Below are positions 26,327-35,333 of a stretch of 64,000 nucleotides of DNA, piece after piece (position 1 is the stretch's first letter; every line of letters starts with the position of its first letter). The stretch covers positions 62,001 through 126,000 of the forward strand of contig JACKFA010000005.1 in assembly GCA_020632715.1 (NCBI GenBank). The letters are read 5' to 3'. A program made the translations under genes and the position numbers. This DNA comes from Deltaproteobacteria bacterium (GTDB lineage: Bacteria > Myxococcota_A > UBA9042 > PHBI01). The notes under the pieces were generated by a model. The model did not search any database and was not told the origin of the DNA. It saw nothing but the letters and a program-made list of their open reading frames with translations.

Positions 26327-28073
26327 ACTCGACGCGGCCGTCCACGCAGGCGTGGGCGCTGTTGCAGGAGACCGGCGGCGGCGCCGGGCAGGGCGTCGGG
26401 AGGCAGTCGTCGAGCTCGCCGTTCGAGCAGTACGTCGCCACGGCGGCCGTGTTGGCCTCGCACGTGGCGCTCGTCATGGGCGTGCCGCAGCCGGGGCACT
26501 GGCACTCGGCGGACGACGTCGGCGCGGTCGCGTACTGGCAGCGCGTGCAGTCGTCGTCGCGCGTGCAGGCGCTGGGGTCGGCGACGCAGGCGCCGCCTTC
26601 GTCGCAGGCGATCGGCGGGCGCGGGAGGCAGAGCGCGACGGGGCAGGAGTGCTGCTCCTCCCACGCGGTGCAGTGCGTCGCCCACTCCGACTGCCACTGG
26701 CTGCACTGCGCCGCGGTCACGCCGTAGGTCGGGCAGACCGGGCAGTAGCACTCGGCCTCGCTCGCGACGCCGCGCGGATAGGCGCACCACGAGCACGCCG
26801 CCTCGTCCGAGCACGGCTCGGGCGCGGGCGCGCAGGTCTCGCAGCAGGCGCCCTCGGGGGTGAAGCGGCGGCTCGCCGGGCAGTCGAGCTCGGGGCAGAC
26901 GACGTCGTCGCAGCCGCCGCAGGTGCCGTCGGTGCCGCAGTCGACGGGGGCCGGCGGCAGGCAGATCGCGACGGGGCACGGGTTCTGCTCGCGCCAGGTG
27001 CCGGCGCAGGTCGCCTGCCACTGCTGCCCCCAGAGGGTGCACTGCGCCTTCGTCGTCGCGTGGCTCGTGCAGAGGGTGCAGTAGCAGTCGGCCACGGAGA
27101 GGACGGGCTTCTCGTAGAGGCAGCGCTGGCAGTCGCCGGCGTCGTCGCAGCTGTCCTCGGTGGGGCGGCAGCGCGGGCAGCAGGCGCCGGGGTCGAGGAT
27201 GCGATCGGCCGGGGCGCAGGCGAGCTCGGGGCACGTGACGAGCGAGCAGGCGTCGACGCAGGAGCCCTCCGCCGGGTCGCAGGCGACGTCGTGGGGGACG
27301 GCGCAGCGGGGGACCGGGCAGGGGCTCGCCTCGTCCCAGCCGTCGGGGCAGTTGGCGGCCCACTGCGCGGCGTAGTCGCTGCAGACGTCGGTCGCGAGGG
27401 CGGCGGTCGGGCAGGCGCGGCAGTAGCAGTCGGACTGGGTCTCGACGGGCTTGTCGTAGACGCACCAGCCGCAGTCGCCGTTCTCGTCGCAGGCGGCCGG
27501 GTCGCGGCAGGTCTGGCAGCACTGGCCGGGCTCGCGGACCCACTCGGAGGCGGGGCAGTCGGGGGCGGCGCAGTCGACGAGGGCGCAGGGGTCCTCGCAG
27601 TGGCCGCCCATGCACGCGGGGTCGTTGTCGGGGGGCGGGCAGAAGCCGGCGAGGGGGCAGCTCGTGGCCCAGGCGCTGCAGACGTCGGCCCAGGCGGCGG
27701 CGTTGGCCTCGCACGTGGTCGTGTCGAGGACGGTCTGGGCGCAGTTCAGGCAGTAGCAGTCCGACTCGAAGACGGGCGCGGTCGGGTACTGGCACCAGGT
27801 GCAGTCCGAGTCGCCGGCGCAGGTGGGCGCGCTGGTGTCGGCGGTGTCGGCGGTGTCAGCGGCGTCAGCGGCGTCGCCGGGCGCGGTGGTGTCGCCCGCG
27901 TCGGCGTCGTCGGGGGCGGTGGTGTCGGAGGGCTCGGTGGTGTCGGCCTCGACGGCGGTGTCGAGGGCGGTCGTGGAGTCGACGGCGCCGTTCGACGTGG
28001 AGCCGCTGTCGCCGCAGGCGGCGAGCGCGGTGGCGGTCAGGGCGGCGACGAGCGTGAGTGCGAGGCGCGGCAT
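26310..28073 (-). CDS. Cys-rich lipoprotein with VWC-like repeats
   Basis: This is a 587-residue lipoprotein with signal and Cys20 (LAAC), an Asp/Thr/Ala-rich linker (about 22-90), then four or five copies of a module of about 110-120 residues. Each module pairs a CxxC cluster (CxWCxYxKPV, DCYCxxCPT, QWxxxC, PCPVAxCLPP) with a von Willebrand C-like motif (CPxxxCPxxRxxxPGxCCxxC). More than 60 cysteines are present, most paired in fixed spacing. The ATG follows AAGGAG. This is probably an extracellular adhesive or matrix protein; bacterial VWC-like modules are uncommon, and the assignment rests on the PG.CC..C pattern alone. Confidence 0.8.
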   Translation of the reverse strand: MPRLALTLVAALTATALAACGDSGSTSNGAVDSTTALDTAVEADTTEPSDTTAPDDADAGDTTAPGDAADAADTADTADTSAPTCAGDSDCTWCQYPTAPVFESDCYCLNCAQTVLDTTTCEANAAAWADVCSAWATSCPLAGFCPPPDNDPACMGGHCEDPCALVDCAAPDCPASEWVREPGQCCQTCRDPAACDENGDCGWCVYDKPVETQSDCYCRACPTAALATDVCSDYAAQWAANCPDGWDEASPCPVPRCAVPHDVACDPAEGSCVDACSLVTCPELACAPADRILDPGACCPRCRPTEDSCDDAGDCQRCLYEKPVLSVADCYCTLCTSHATTKAQCTLWGQQWQATCAGTWREQNPCPVAICLPPAPVDCGTDGTCGGCDDVVCPELDCPASRRFTPEGACCETCAPAPEPCSDEAACSWCAYPRGVASEAECYCPVCPTYGVTAAQCSQWQSEWATHCTAWEEQHSCPVALCLPRPPIACDEGGACVADPSACTRDDDCTRCQYATAPTSSAECQCPGCGTPMTSATCEANTAAVATYCSNGELDDCLPTPCPAPPPVSCNSAHACVDGRVEFTPER

Positions 28074-28138
28074 GGGCGGCTCCTTCCGAGGGTGCAGACG
28101 GGGGAGCATACCACGACTCGCGGCCCGCGCGAGCGTGC

Positions 28139-28153
28139 GTGAACGACGTTCAC
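28139..28153. promoter_or_regulatory. 15-bp palindrome GTGAAC-GAC-GTTCAC
   Basis: This is a perfect 6-bp-arm dyad in the 84-bp gap between the collagen-like gene and the VWC-like gene, about 66 bp upstream of the latter's ATG. The identical 15 bases appear on the minus strand at 54195-54209. It is a possible operator for the VWC-like lipoprotein gene. Confidence 0.4.
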
Positions 28154-28157
28154 ATCG

Positions 28158-30557
28158 CTATTGGAGCAGGATCCCGTAGCCGAGGCCGCCGTGGACGACG
28201 ATGTCATCGGCGGCGTCGAAGCAGGGGCCGACCCAGTAGAGGCCGGCGCGGACGGGGGTGACGCCGGCGTTGAGCGAGACGGAGCGCGGCTCCTGGCTCC
28301 CGAGGGCGGCCGCGATGGCGATGGCGTTGCCCTGGTCGTCCTTCACGGGGACGCCGACGTTGCCGGGGCCGGCGTCGTTGTAGCAGACGTTCCAGAAGGT
28401 CGTGAGGGAGCCCGCCTCGAAGGTGCGCGCGGTGACGGAGAGCTGGACGAGCGCGCCGGCGGTGCCGAGCTCGACCTGCTTCGCCGGCAGGGTCATGATC
28501 CAGGTACCCTTGTTGTAGTGCTGGCCGTCGGTGCTCTGGAAGGCGAGCGTGAAGCTCGAGGTGGTGCCGGAGCCGGCGGGCCCCTCCGGCCCGATGAGGC
28601 TCACGGGGGAGCCCCAGCCGAAGCCGGTCTTCGGGCCGTAGAGGGCGCTCGTGGTCGTGCGGAGGTAGAAGTCGCCGACGTTGCCGAGGGCCTGCCCCGG
28701 CTGGGCCGTGCCGGAGAGGATGGTGCGGCCGTCGGCGCCGTTGGTGCCGTTGGTGCCGTTCGTGCCGTTGGTGCCGGGGTCGCCCTTGTCGCCCTTGTCG
28801 CCCTTCGGGCCCTGGATCCCCTGGATCCCCTGCGCCCCGTCCACACCGTTCGTGCCGTTCGCGCCGTTCGTACCTGGGTCGCCCTTGTCGCCCTTGTCGC
28901 CCTTCGGGCCCTGGATCCCCTGGATCCCCTGCGCCCCGTCCACGCCGTTCGTGCCGTTCGTGCCGGGGTCGCCCTTGTCGCCCTTCGGGCCCTGGATCCC
29001 CTGGATCCCCGGCGCCCCGTCGGCGCCGTTCGCGCCGTTCGTGCCGTTCGTGCCGGGGTCGCCCTTGTCGCCCTTCGGGCCCTGGATCCCCTGGATCCCC
29101 TGCGCCCCGTCGGCGCCGTCCGCGCCGTTCGTGCCGTTCGTGCCGGGGTCGCCCTTGTCGCCCTTCGGGCCGACGAGGCTCACCCCCGCGGTCCACCCGG
29201 GCACGGTCTTCGGGCCGTAGAGCGTGGCGCTGTCCATGTCGAGGTAGAAGTCGCCCTCCTCGCCGACGACGCTCCCCGGCGCGCCCGCGCCGGACAGGAT
29301 CGTGCGGCCGTCGACCCCCGCGGGGCCGATGGGGCCGACGTCCCCGCGATCGCCCTTCGGCCCCTGCGCGCCGTCTTGTCCCGGAGCGCCCGCGTCGCCC
29401 TGGTCGCCCTTCGGCCCTTGCGCGCCGTCCTGCCCCGGGGCGCCCGCGTCGCCCTGGTCGCCCTTCGGCCCCTGCGCGCCGTCCTGCCCCGGGGCGCCCG
29501 CGTCGCCCTGGTCGCCCTTCGGCCCCTGCGCGCCCAGGTCGCCCTTGTCGCCCTTCGGCCCCTGCGCGCCGGGATCGCCCTGGTCGCCCTGGTCGCCCTT
29601 CGGCCCCTGCGCGCCGGGCGCGCCGTTGCACGCGTAGGTCGTCACGTCGCCGACGGTGAACGCGGCCCCGCCGTGCTGGCACTCCGTCGACGGGCCGATG
29701 CTCATCGCCGCCACGGACGCGCCGTCCGCCCCGTCCTGCCCGGGCGGCCCCGGCGGTCCCTGCCCGGCGATCTCGCCCGGCGCCCCGTTGCAGGCGTAGG
29801 CGTGGTCGAGCCCCACGGTGAACATGGTGCCGCCGAACGCGCAGACGGCGTCGCCCGCGTCGAGCGACATCGCGGTCACCGAGGCGCCGTCGGCCCCCGC
29901 GAGCCCCCGCTCCCCCGGCGCGCCGGGCTCCCCCGCGTCACCCTTCGGCCCCTGCGCGCCCGGGTCGCCCTTGTCCCCCTTCGCACCGGCCGGGCCCTGC
30001 TCACCCGGGTCACCCTTGTCGCCCTTCGCGCCGGCCGGCCCCTGCGGCCCCGCCTCGCCCTGCGGCCCCGCGAGCCCCGCCACGGCGCCGACCCAGTTCC
30101 CCGCGGCGTCGATGACCTGCTGCCCGCCGACCGACACGCTCCGCGGCGTGATGTCGCCGACCGCGTTCTCCGAGAGCAGCGCGTAGGGCACCGACACGAG
30201 CTGGAACCGCGGCATCTCCACGTCGTCCTCGACCGTGAGCCCGAGCCAGAGCTCCGGCGCCGCCGCGAGCGCGGGCACGTCGAACGCCTCGACCTCCCCG
30301 AGGTACACCGAGAAGTACCCGCGATCGACCGCCACCGCGAGCGCGCCCTCGCGCACCTCGCTCCACACGACCTCCGTCGCGTCCTCGGCGGCGTAGAGCG
30401 CGAACGTCACCTTCACCGGGCCGTCGAGGGGCTGCCCGTCGGCGTCCGTCAGGAGCCCCTGGATCGGGAAGAGCTCGGGCGTCGCGGCCGCCGCCGAGGC
30501 GCCTCCGAGCGTGAGCGCCGCGAGCGCGGCGAGGAGGGTGCGGGCTGCCTTCATCAT
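28158..30557 (-). CDS. collagen-like Gly-X-Y repeat protein
   Basis: This is a 799-residue exported protein with a signal peptide (1-25) and a globular N-terminal domain (about 28-140, LLTDADGQPLDGPVKVTFAL). Long Gly-X-Y stretches follow, rich in GPKGDKGDPG, GTNGTNG and GAPGQDG. They are interrupted by two ACNGAPG-ending modules (about 215-300) and by two copies of DGRTILSG, GDFYLxxxSxxLYGPKT modules (about 400-450 and 625-670). The C-terminal about 120 residues form a beta-rich head. Bacterial collagen triple helices trimerise through such ends, so a surface fibre is likely. The start overlaps the stop of the upstream lipoprotein (30557 ATG, or 30554 ATG after GGAGG). Confidence 0.9.
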   Translation of the reverse strand: MMKAARTLLAALAALTLGGASAAAATPELFPIQGLLTDADGQPLDGPVKVTFALYAAEDATEVVWSEVREGALAVAVDRGYFSVYLGEVEAFDVPALAAAPELWLGLTVEDDVEMPRFQLVSVPYALLSENAVGDITPRSVSVGGQQVIDAAGNWVGAVAGLAGPQGEAGPQGPAGAKGDKGDPGEQGPAGAKGDKGDPGAQGPKGDAGEPGAPGERGLAGADGASVTAMSLDAGDAVCAFGGTMFTVGLDHAYACNGAPGEIAGQGPPGPPGQDGADGASVAAMSIGPSTECQHGGAAFTVGDVTTYACNGAPGAQGPKGDQGDQGDPGAQGPKGDKGDLGAQGPKGDQGDAGAPGQDGAQGPKGDQGDAGAPGQDGAQGPKGDQGDAGAPGQDGAQGPKGDRGDVGPIGPAGVDGRTILSGAGAPGSVVGEEGDFYLDMDSATLYGPKTVPGWTAGVSLVGPKGDKGDPGTNGTNGADGADGAQGIQGIQGPKGDKGDPGTNGTNGANGADGAPGIQGIQGPKGDKGDPGTNGTNGVDGAQGIQGIQGPKGDKGDKGDPGTNGANGTNGVDGAQGIQGIQGPKGDKGDKGDPGTNGTNGTNGTNGADGRTILSGTAQPGQALGNVGDFYLRTTTSALYGPKTGFGWGSPVSLIGPEGPAGSGTTSSFTLAFQSTDGQHYNKGTWIMTLPAKQVELGTAGALVQLSVTARTFEAGSLTTFWNVCYNDAGPGNVGVPVKDDQGNAIAIAAALGSQEPRSVSLNAGVTPVRAGLYWVGPCFDAADDIVVHGGLGYGILLQ
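28765..29160 (-). repeat. tandem GIQGIQGPKGDKGDPGTNG units (about 80 bp)
   Basis: About five near-identical units of 75-90 bp, each starting at a CCCTGGATCCCCTGGATCCC core, lie inside the collagen-like gene. Unit lengths differ by small multiples of 9 bp (whole Gly-X-Y triplets), so the frame is preserved. Confidence 0.85.
29365..29570 (-). repeat. 54-bp tandem repeat in the collagen-like gene
   Basis: The 18-residue unit GPKGDQGDAGAPGQDGAQ occurs three times without change, plus partial copies. At the DNA level the 54-bp period differs at only a few bases between copies, which suggests recent slippage. Confidence 0.85.
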
Positions 30558-31171
30558 GGGGCCTCCGTCGAGGTGCTCGTGTCCGTGTTCGGGGCGATGC
30601 CGGGGTTCCCGCCGACGACCGCGCGGTAGCGGCCCGTCGCCGGGTTCGCGAGCGCCGGCTGGCCGAGGACCACCGTCGCGCGGTAGCGCGTCGTCGCGCG
30701 GGTCTGACCGCCGCTCCCGGGCGCGACGAACGCGACGCCCGGTCGGGCGCAGGCGCCGTCGTCGACGCCGTCGCGGGCGTCGAGCTGGTCGACGACGCAG
30801 TCCCCGTCGCTGTCCGCGACCAGGCTCTCCACGACGTCGGGCTTGCCGTCACCGTCCGTGTCGATCGCGACGAACCCGGCCCCGAGCTCATCGGGGTCGG
30901 CGATCCCGTCGCCGTCGCTGTCCACGCGGCTCGCGTCGGAGCCGACCCGCGCCTCCAGCGCGTTCGTGAGCCCGTCGCCGTCCTCGTCGCCCGCCGGATC
31001 CACGCAGAACCCGCCCGAGCAGAGCCCGCTCGCGCACTCCGTCGAGAGGTCGCACGACGCCCCGATCGGCCGCAGCCCCTCGTCGCCGCAGCCGGCCAGC
31101 GCCACCGCCGCGCCGATGAACGCGGCCACGAGCGGTCGCGTGCCCGCCCGGCCCCCAGCATGCCGTGCCAT
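30554..31171 (-). CDS. lipoprotein with thrombospondin-3-like calcium repeats
   Basis: This is a 205-residue lipoprotein with signal and Cys28 (LAGC) and a small Cys-rich patch (CDLSTECASGLCSGGFC). Acidic calcium-loop repeats follow (DEDGDGLTNALEA, DSDGDGIADPDEL, DTDGDGKPDVVES, DSDGDCVVDQLD). It is translated just before the collagen-like protein (4-bp ATGA overlap), so it may anchor or assemble that fibre in the outer membrane; this is inferred from the operon. GGGAGGGG precedes the ATG. Confidence 0.85.
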   Translation of the reverse strand: MARHAGGRAGTRPLVAAFIGAAVALAGCGDEGLRPIGASCDLSTECASGLCSGGFCVDPAGDEDGDGLTNALEARVGSDASRVDSDGDGIADPDELGAGFVAIDTDGDGKPDVVESLVADSDGDCVVDQLDARDGVDDGACARPGVAFVAPGSGGQTRATTRYRATVVLGQPALANPATGRYRAVVGGNPGIAPNTDTSTSTEAP

Positions 31172-31206
31172 CGTCCCCTCCCGAGGCGTCTATCCCAAGC
31201 CCCTCC

Positions 31207-31236
31207 GGTATACGCGCCCGCCGGCCGCCGATGCAA
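31207..31236 (-). promoter_or_regulatory. candidate promoter of the TSP3 lipoprotein/collagen operon
   Basis: On the minus strand TTGCAT (31236-31231), an 18-bp spacer and TATACC (31212-31207) resemble a sigma-70 promoter and would give a leader of about 30 nt before the ATG at 31171. It lies in the 267-bp gap before the SLC13 gene; no operator dyad was noted. The rest of that gap shows only a weak TATCAT box (31394-31399) toward SLC13. Confidence 0.4.
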
Positions 31237-31438
31237 CGCATTCCCGACCGATGGGCCGGTTCACACACCGGGGCGTTCTGCCCCACCGCGCCCCGTGACC
31301 GCGACCGAACGACCCGCCGCCCCGCCGCTCCCCACACCGCGCAGCTCCGCACGGAACGCCGCCTCGCCGCTGTGGCTCGGCTCTTGCCACGTGTATCATG
31401 GGCCTTCGTCGCAACCCGGGCCCCCGGAGAAGCATCCG

Positions 31439-33211
31439 ATGTCCTTCGAGATCGCCTGGGTGTTCGGCGTGGCGGCGCTCACGCTCGTCCTCTTCGTGAG
31501 CGAGCGGATCCCCATCGACCAGGTCGCCATCGCCATCCCGGTGCTCCTGCTCGCGGGCGGCACGATCACGCCGGAGGAGTCGGTGTCGGGGCTCGCGAAC
31601 CCGGCGACGATCACCGTCGCCGCCGTGCTCGTCCTCGGCCTCGGCCTCTACAAGACGCGCGCGGTCGACGCCATCGCGCGCTGGGCGAAGACCGCGAAGC
31701 TCGGCGCCCCCTGGCTCCGCATGCTCATCCTGTCCGTCGCCGCCGGCCTCGCCTCGGCCTTCCTCAACAACACCGCGGTCGTCGCCGTGCTGCTCCCGGT
31801 CTACCTCGCCGTCGCGCGCGCCACCGACACGCCGCCGTCCAAGGTGCTCATGCCGCTGTCCTTCATGGCGATCCTCGGCGGCACCGTCACCCTCATCGGC
31901 ACCTCGACGAACCTCGTCGTCGCCGGCATGGCCCGGAACCGCGGCATCGAGCACCTCGACATGTTCACCTTCTCCGTGCTCGGCGTCGCCTACATGGGCG
32001 TCGGCGCGGTCTACATGTTCACCGTCGGGCGCTGGCTCCTGCCCGCGCGCGACCACGCCCGCGACCTCAGCGACCGCTACGGCGCCCGCGACTTCGACAT
32101 CGAGCTCAGCGTCGGGCCCGACACGGCCGCCATCGGCGAGACCGCCAAGACCCTCGGCTGGGACGAGACCTTCGGCGCGAGCGTCATGTCCATCGCGCGC
32201 CCGGACGGCACCCACCGCCGCGTCTACGCGAACCGCACGCGCCTCGCCCAGGGCGACCGCCTCGTCGTCCGCGGCGAGCCCGAGAAGGTGCTCGCCCTCG
32301 CGCGCGACCACGGCCTCCGCACGCTCGCCGAGGACCCGAGGCTCGTCCTCGACGCCGACGACGACCGCGTCGCCGAGCTGCTCGTCGTGCCCGGCTCCCC
32401 GCTCGTCGGCCGCACGCTGCGCGGCCTCCGCTTCCAGGACGAGCACGAGGTCGTGGTCCTCGGCATCAAGCACCACGATCGCAGCGTGCCGCCCAGGCTC
32501 GCCGAGCTGCGCCTCGCCGTCGGCGATCTGCTGCTCGTCCACGGCCCGGCCAAGGCCCTCGACGCGCTCGCCGACCAGCCGGGCCTCGTGCCGCTCCGCG
32601 AGCGCGCGCAGCCCGCGTCCCGCCCGCGCGCGTGGGTGGCGGTCAGCATCCTCGTGGCGGTGGTCGCGGCGGCCGCGACCGGGGCCGTGTCCATCCTCGT
32701 CGCGGCGATGAGCGGCGCGGTGCTCATGATCTTCGTCGGCTGCGTCCGCCTCGAGGAGGTCTACCGCGAGCTCGACTGGCGCGTCGTGGCCCTCCTCGCG
32801 GGGCTCCTGCCGCTCGGGCTCGCCCTCGACGACACCGGCGGCGCCAAGCTCGTCGCGGGCGCCCTCGTCGACCTCCTCGAGGGCGCGAGCCCCGCCGTGG
32901 CCGTGCTCGGCTTCTACCTCGTCGCCTCCGTGCTCACCGAGGTCATGTCCAACGCCGCCGCGGCGGTCGTGCTGACGCCGGTCGCGCTCGAGGCGGCGCA
33001 CGGGCTCCACCTGAACCCGCTCGCGATGGTCGCGGCGCTGATGTTCGGCTGCTCGGCGTCGTTCATGACGCCGACCGGCTACCAGACGAACACCATGATC
33101 TACGGCCCGGGCGGCTACCGGTTCGCCGACTTCCTGCGGGTCGGCGTGCCGCTGAACCTGCTCATGGCCGTGGTCGCGACGCTGCTCATCCCCGTGCTCT
33201 GGCCGTCCTGA
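31439..33211 (+). CDS. SLC13-family permease with two RCK_C domains
   Basis: This is a 590-residue DASS/SLC13 anion permease. The two transport repeats carry FLNNTAVVAVLLPV, GTSTNLVVAG (about 155-165) in the first half and VMSNAAAAVVLTPVAL, MTPTGYQTNTMIYGPGGY in the second. Two TrkA C-terminal-type (RCK_C) domains sit between them (about 215-300 and 305-385). Substrate may be sulfate, phosphate or dicarboxylates. GGAGA is 8 nt before the ATG. The RCK_C insert suggests control by a nucleotide or other cytosolic ligand. Confidence 0.92.
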   Translation: MSFEIAWVFGVAALTLVLFVSERIPIDQVAIAIPVLLLAGGTITPEESVSGLANPATITVAAVLVLGLGLYKTRAVDAIARWAKTAKLGAPWLRMLILSVAAGLASAFLNNTAVVAVLLPVYLAVARATDTPPSKVLMPLSFMAILGGTVTLIGTSTNLVVAGMARNRGIEHLDMFTFSVLGVAYMGVGAVYMFTVGRWLLPARDHARDLSDRYGARDFDIELSVGPDTAAIGETAKTLGWDETFGASVMSIARPDGTHRRVYANRTRLAQGDRLVVRGEPEKVLALARDHGLRTLAEDPRLVLDADDDRVAELLVVPGSPLVGRTLRGLRFQDEHEVVVLGIKHHDRSVPPRLAELRLAVGDLLLVHGPAKALDALADQPGLVPLRERAQPASRPRAWVAVSILVAVVAAAATGAVSILVAAMSGAVLMIFVGCVRLEEVYRELDWRVVALLAGLLPLGLALDDTGGAKLVAGALVDLLEGASPAVAVLGFYLVASVLTEVMSNAAAAVVLTPVALEAAHGLHLNPLAMVAALMFGCSASFMTPTGYQTNTMIYGPGGYRFADFLRVGVPLNLLMAVVATLLIPVLWPS

Positions 33212-33219
33212 GCGCGTGG

Positions 33220-34990
33220 TCAGCCGCCGAGCGCCTTCAGGAGCGCGCCTGCGGCCTTCTTCACCGCCCCGCTCCCGCCGGCGCGGAGCGCGGCCACCGC
33301 GGCCTCCTGGGGCGCGAGCAGGGCGCGGGCCTCGGGCGCCCCTTCGCGACGCGGGTGAGGAGCGCGAGGAGCCAGGCCAGACGCGCGTCGTCGCCGGTGG
33401 CCGCCGCGAGGAGGGCGTGGCGATACGCGCGAGCTCGTCGGCGTCCTCGCCCGGGTGGATCGCGAGCGCGTCGAGCGCGCGCCGGCCGCGCTCGCGGTCG
33501 CCCGCGCCGCGCGAGGACAGCGCCGCGATCGCCCCGGACAGCGTCGCCTCCCACGCGAACGGCTCGGAGAAAGCCGGCGGCGCGGCGTCCGGCAGGCTCA
33601 GCGCGAGCCGCGTCTTCCCGGGCCCGGGCAGCGATAGGCCGCGTGGAGCGCTACGCACTCCTCGTTCCCCTGCCACCACGTGTGCCCGAAGCGCGTCGCG
33701 CGCTCGCCCTTCTTCGCGGGCTCCCACGCGCTGCCGTCGCTCGGCGCGCCGCGGTAGTCGTCGTGCCACGCGTCGGCGACGGTCTCCTGCTCGTTCAGGA
33801 GCCCTCGAAGCCCCAGCCGTTCGGCTCGCGCGCGGGCGGCGCGAGCGTCGGCCGCAGCGGGTGGGCGTTCGGCGGGAGGCCCACGAAGCGCACGGCCCCG
33901 CCCTCGCGCGCCATCCACTCCCACTCGGCCTCCGACGCGAAGCGCCAGCCGAGGGCGCTGACGGCCGCCGCGACGCCCTGCTTCTTCGGGAGCCCGGCCG
34001 CCGCGAAGAGCGAGTCCTGCGTGGTGGCGCGGCGCGCGAGCAGGAAGGGGCGGAGCGTGACGAGGTGCGCGGGGCGGGCGCGGCGGAGCTCGTGGTCGAG
34101 CTCGCCCGCCTCGATGTCGTCGTCGTCGTCGTCGCCGGGCATGGGGATCGCGAGCCACACGGCGAGGGCGTCGTCGGCCGTGTACCCCATGACGAAGCGG
34201 CCGCCCGGCACCGCGATGACCTCGGTGCCGCTCGGGCGGTGCCGGAGCGCGCCGAGCCCGGCCGCGCCGACGCGCGCCGAGAGCACCTCGAAGTCGTGTC
34301 GCGGGTCGGCGGCGGCGAGGTCGTGCGTGAGCTCGTCGAGGGCCTGCCGGCGCGGCGCCTCGGCGAGCCCGCGCCAGGTGTCGAGCGAGGCCAGCGCCTC
34401 GCGCCAGGGAGCGGCACCTCGGAGAGCGCGGCGGCGCCGCCGCGATCGGCGGCCTCGAGGTCCGCGACCGAGGGCCCGCGCGGCGTCGGCGGCGGGCCGG
34501 CCGCGGCCGTGAGCGAGCGCTTCTTCCGCGGCTTCGCGGCCTCGATGTCGAGCATGGCCGCCTGGAACGCGGCGCCGGGGACGGGCGGGCGGCGCCGCGG
34601 AGGCGCGCCTCGTCCTCGGGCGTGAGCTCGCGCGGCGTCTGGAGGGACATCGCGAGCGCGCCGGGCTTCGGGGCGAGCCCCTTGCCGGTCGCGAAGCGGA
34701 GGGCCGGGATGAGCGCGGTGACGTCGCGGATGGGGGTGGCGTTGGCCTCGGCGAGCCAGGCGTCGCGCTCGAAGCGCGGGCTCTCGAGGATCGCGACGAG
34801 CCACAGGCGCTCGTCGGGGGCGCACCGTGACGAGGAAGAGCGCGCCGCCGTCCGCGAGCTTCGAGAGCGCCTTGTTGGCGCTCGTGTAGCGGTCGAGCGG
34901 GGCGACGTCGCCCTCGCCGAGGTCGCGGCCGGCGCGCTTCGAGAGCTCGTCCCAGGCCGCCTTCGCGACGATCGCCATGACGCTCGCCAT
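33220..34990 (-). pseudogene. FGE/SUMF1-like domain protein, frameshifted
   Basis: The start is clear (GGAGGAG, then ATG at 34990; MASVMAIVAKAAWDELSKRA), and the stop is at 33220. The coding sequence changes frame about seven times (near 34820, 34600, 34410, 33800, 33630, 33430, 33340). Joining the pieces gives about 590 residues. The middle part (RFVMGYTADDALAV, HLVTLRPFLLARRATTQDS, GWRFASEAEWEWMAREGG, ATRFGHTWWQGNEECVALH) is a formylglycine-generating-enzyme/SUMF1-like fold. FGE-like folds also serve other roles, and the active-site cysteines of true FGE were not found, so catalysis is not claimed. See the finding on the indel-dense block for whether the breaks are real. Confidence 0.7.
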
Positions 34991-35066
34991 CCGCTCCTCC
35001 TCGCTTCCGTCCGGAGCCGCGAGCGTCGGCGGCGGCGCCGCGCGCGTCAAGCCGACGGGGTCGCGC

Positions 35067-35270
35067 CTACCGCTCGCTGCGGTCGCGCTCCTCGGGCTCG
35101 CCGGGGTGCTGCCGATGCGGCGGCGTGTACGACGGCGGGTCGCTCGCCGGGAAGGACTCCCAGCTCGCCTCGTCGACCTCGTCCCAGCCGCGGCGCGTGG
35201 GCTTCGCGGGGATGATGGGGCGCTCGGGGGAGCAGTCGTCGGGCTTCTTCGTCTTCTTGGCGTCGGTCAC
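35067..35270 (-). CDS. small conserved acidic/proline-rich protein
   Basis: This is a 67-residue soluble protein from a GTG start with AGGAGG 6-7 nt upstream. It contains GWDEVDEASWESFPASDPP, a pattern seen in short uncharacterised bacterial proteins, between charged, disordered ends. It lies between the frameshifted FGE-like gene and pdxH on the same strand and is itself intact. The function is unknown. Confidence 0.6.
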   Translation of the reverse strand: MTDAKKTKKPDDCSPERPIIPAKPTRRGWDEVDEASWESFPASDPPSYTPPHRQHPGEPEERDRSER

Positions 35271-35333
35271 GTCGGCCTCCTGTTCCGGGGTTCGGCGCGG
35301 GAGAACGGAGCAAGATCGGGGCCAGCGCCCCGC

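Noticed and set aside
28139..28153. LexA/SOS box
   Set aside because: The arms GAAC/GTTC have a 3-bp gap, not the 4-bp gap of the known box, and the outer bases differ from myxobacterial LexA sites.
28765..29570. CRISPR-like array
   Set aside because: The repeats are in frame, encode Gly-X-Y, and have no unique spacers of constant size.
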